In this document: positions 16,136 to 16,348 of the stretch, piece after piece
Layout of the letters: every line of letters begins with the position of its first letter
Numbering within the stretch: the first letter of the stretch is position 1
Origin: Symbiodinium natans
Lineage: Eukaryota > Sar > Dinophyceae > Suessiales > Symbiodiniaceae
Length of the DNA stretch: 16,348 bases
Reading direction: 5' to 3'
Assembly (NCBI GenBank): GCA_905221605.1
Contig: CAJNDS010001499.1
Span: 1-16,348, forward strand
Notes under the pieces: model-generated
What the model was told of the DNA's origin: nothing
What the model saw: only the letters and a program-made list of their open reading frames with translations
The model's database searches: none
Made by a program: the position numbers and the translations under genes

Positions 16136-16348
16136 CTTGATTTCCACAGCAAGTGCTAGGAGACCGAGTTCCTGCCTCGGCTTAACCTGCTTAAGAACAT
16201 AGCGAAGGTCACTTTCCTGCTGCGTGGTGGAGGCCCTCCACCCCCGTAGAGTCTTAGCAAAACGGACCAAGGCGAGCTGCCCGCGAACGGCGGAGCCGTT
16301 GTGTTCCCGAATTAAAAAACATTGTTTTGTTATTCCGGGAAGCCTAGG
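16136..16348 (+). repeat. Partial repeat unit 10 (first 213 bp)
   Basis: The start of the next unit, cut by the window end. It has CCAAGGCGAGC, ATTAAA at 16311-16316 and the GGGAAGCCTAGG variant, the same combination that opens unit 9. Confidence 0.95.

Larger units (their letters stand above)
1..16348 (+). repeat. Macrosatellite array, ~1.76 kb unit, about 9.3 head-to-tail copies
   Basis: The same sequence recurs from end to end in one orientation. The spacing of the anchor TTGATTTCCACAGCAA is 1770, 1734, 1755, 1768, 1783, 1755, 1756, 1775 and 1776 bp. Units look closely similar by eye, with single-base changes and indels of 1 to about 30 bp concentrated in homopolymers, GC hairpins and the minisatellite. 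Both ends of the window lie inside a unit, so the array extends beyond it in both directions and its true copy number is unknown. No inverted copy, inserted transposon or unrelated spacer interrupts it. Such long, CpG-rich, promoter-like units are typical of vertebrate macrosatellites. I do not recognise this family by sequence. Confidence 0.97.

Noticed and set aside
1-16348. CRISPR array or phage/plasmid repeat
   Set aside because: The repeated unit is 1.76 kb with no short-repeat/unique-spacer pattern. The 31-bp monomers are contiguous and degenerate, without spacers.
1-16348. Ribosomal DNA, snRNA or tRNA gene array
   Set aside because: I find no rRNA-like conserved stretch, no B-box GGTTCGANNCC, and no octamer/PSE arrangement in the unit.

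Overview
The whole window is one tandem array of a long, GC-rich repeat unit of about 1.76 kb (macrosatellite class). I anchored it on the conserved string TTGATTTCCACAGCAA. Its last base falls at 280, 2050, 3784, 5539, 7307, 9090, 10845, 12601, 14376 and 16152. That gives nine complete units (1770, 1734, 1755, 1768, 1783, 1755, 1756, 1775 and 1776 bp, mean about 1764 bp), one partial unit at each end, and no non-repeat flank. All units run in the same direction. I recognise no protein-coding gene, tRNA, rRNA, transposase or CRISPR array. The many overlapping reading frames change length from unit to unit with small indels and look like by-products of a stop-poor, GC-rich repeat.

Each unit has the same layout (offsets from the C of CTTGATTTCC). 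(1) About +0 to +200: a unique segment with a GGAGG-C-CCTCC palindrome and a poly(A)-signal-like ATTAAA followed by a T/GT-rich stretch. (2) About +230 to +380: a promoter-like, CpG-rich block with an inverted CCAAT box, an ATTGCAAT palindrome, repeated GACTCCGCC words, the palindrome CTAATCTTGATTAG, a GTAAGT donor-like site and a CACGTG E-box. (3) About +660 to +800: a cluster of GGCCCC/GGGGCC hairpins around A/T loops plus a variable C-run. (4) About +1000 to +1240: a further GC hairpin, then a TATTTAAG motif. (5) About +1275: a conserved micro-ORF (27 to 55 codons) containing a GGGGACG/CGTCCCC hairpin. (6) About +1340 to the end: a degenerate minisatellite of roughly 31 bp, strongly G-rich on the + strand, with a GGGTGGGTGGGGTGGG G-quadruplex motif in almost every unit.

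The organism is not determinable from the sequence alone. CpG-rich, promoter-like, kilobase-scale units ending in a G-rich minisatellite fit a vertebrate macrosatellite (the class of D4Z4, DXZ4 or the chicken MHM repeat). The alternating GGCCCC and A/T-run hairpins recall avian microchromosome satellites, but that is only a weak impression. The units are mosaics: variant blocks are shared in different combinations along the unit, which points to repeated unequal exchange or gene conversion. If the units are transcribed, the + direction is the more plausible one: a TATA-like motif and micro-ORF lead into G-rich DNA prone to R-loops and G-quadruplexes, and the next unit supplies a possible poly(A) signal. 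This transcription model is inference.
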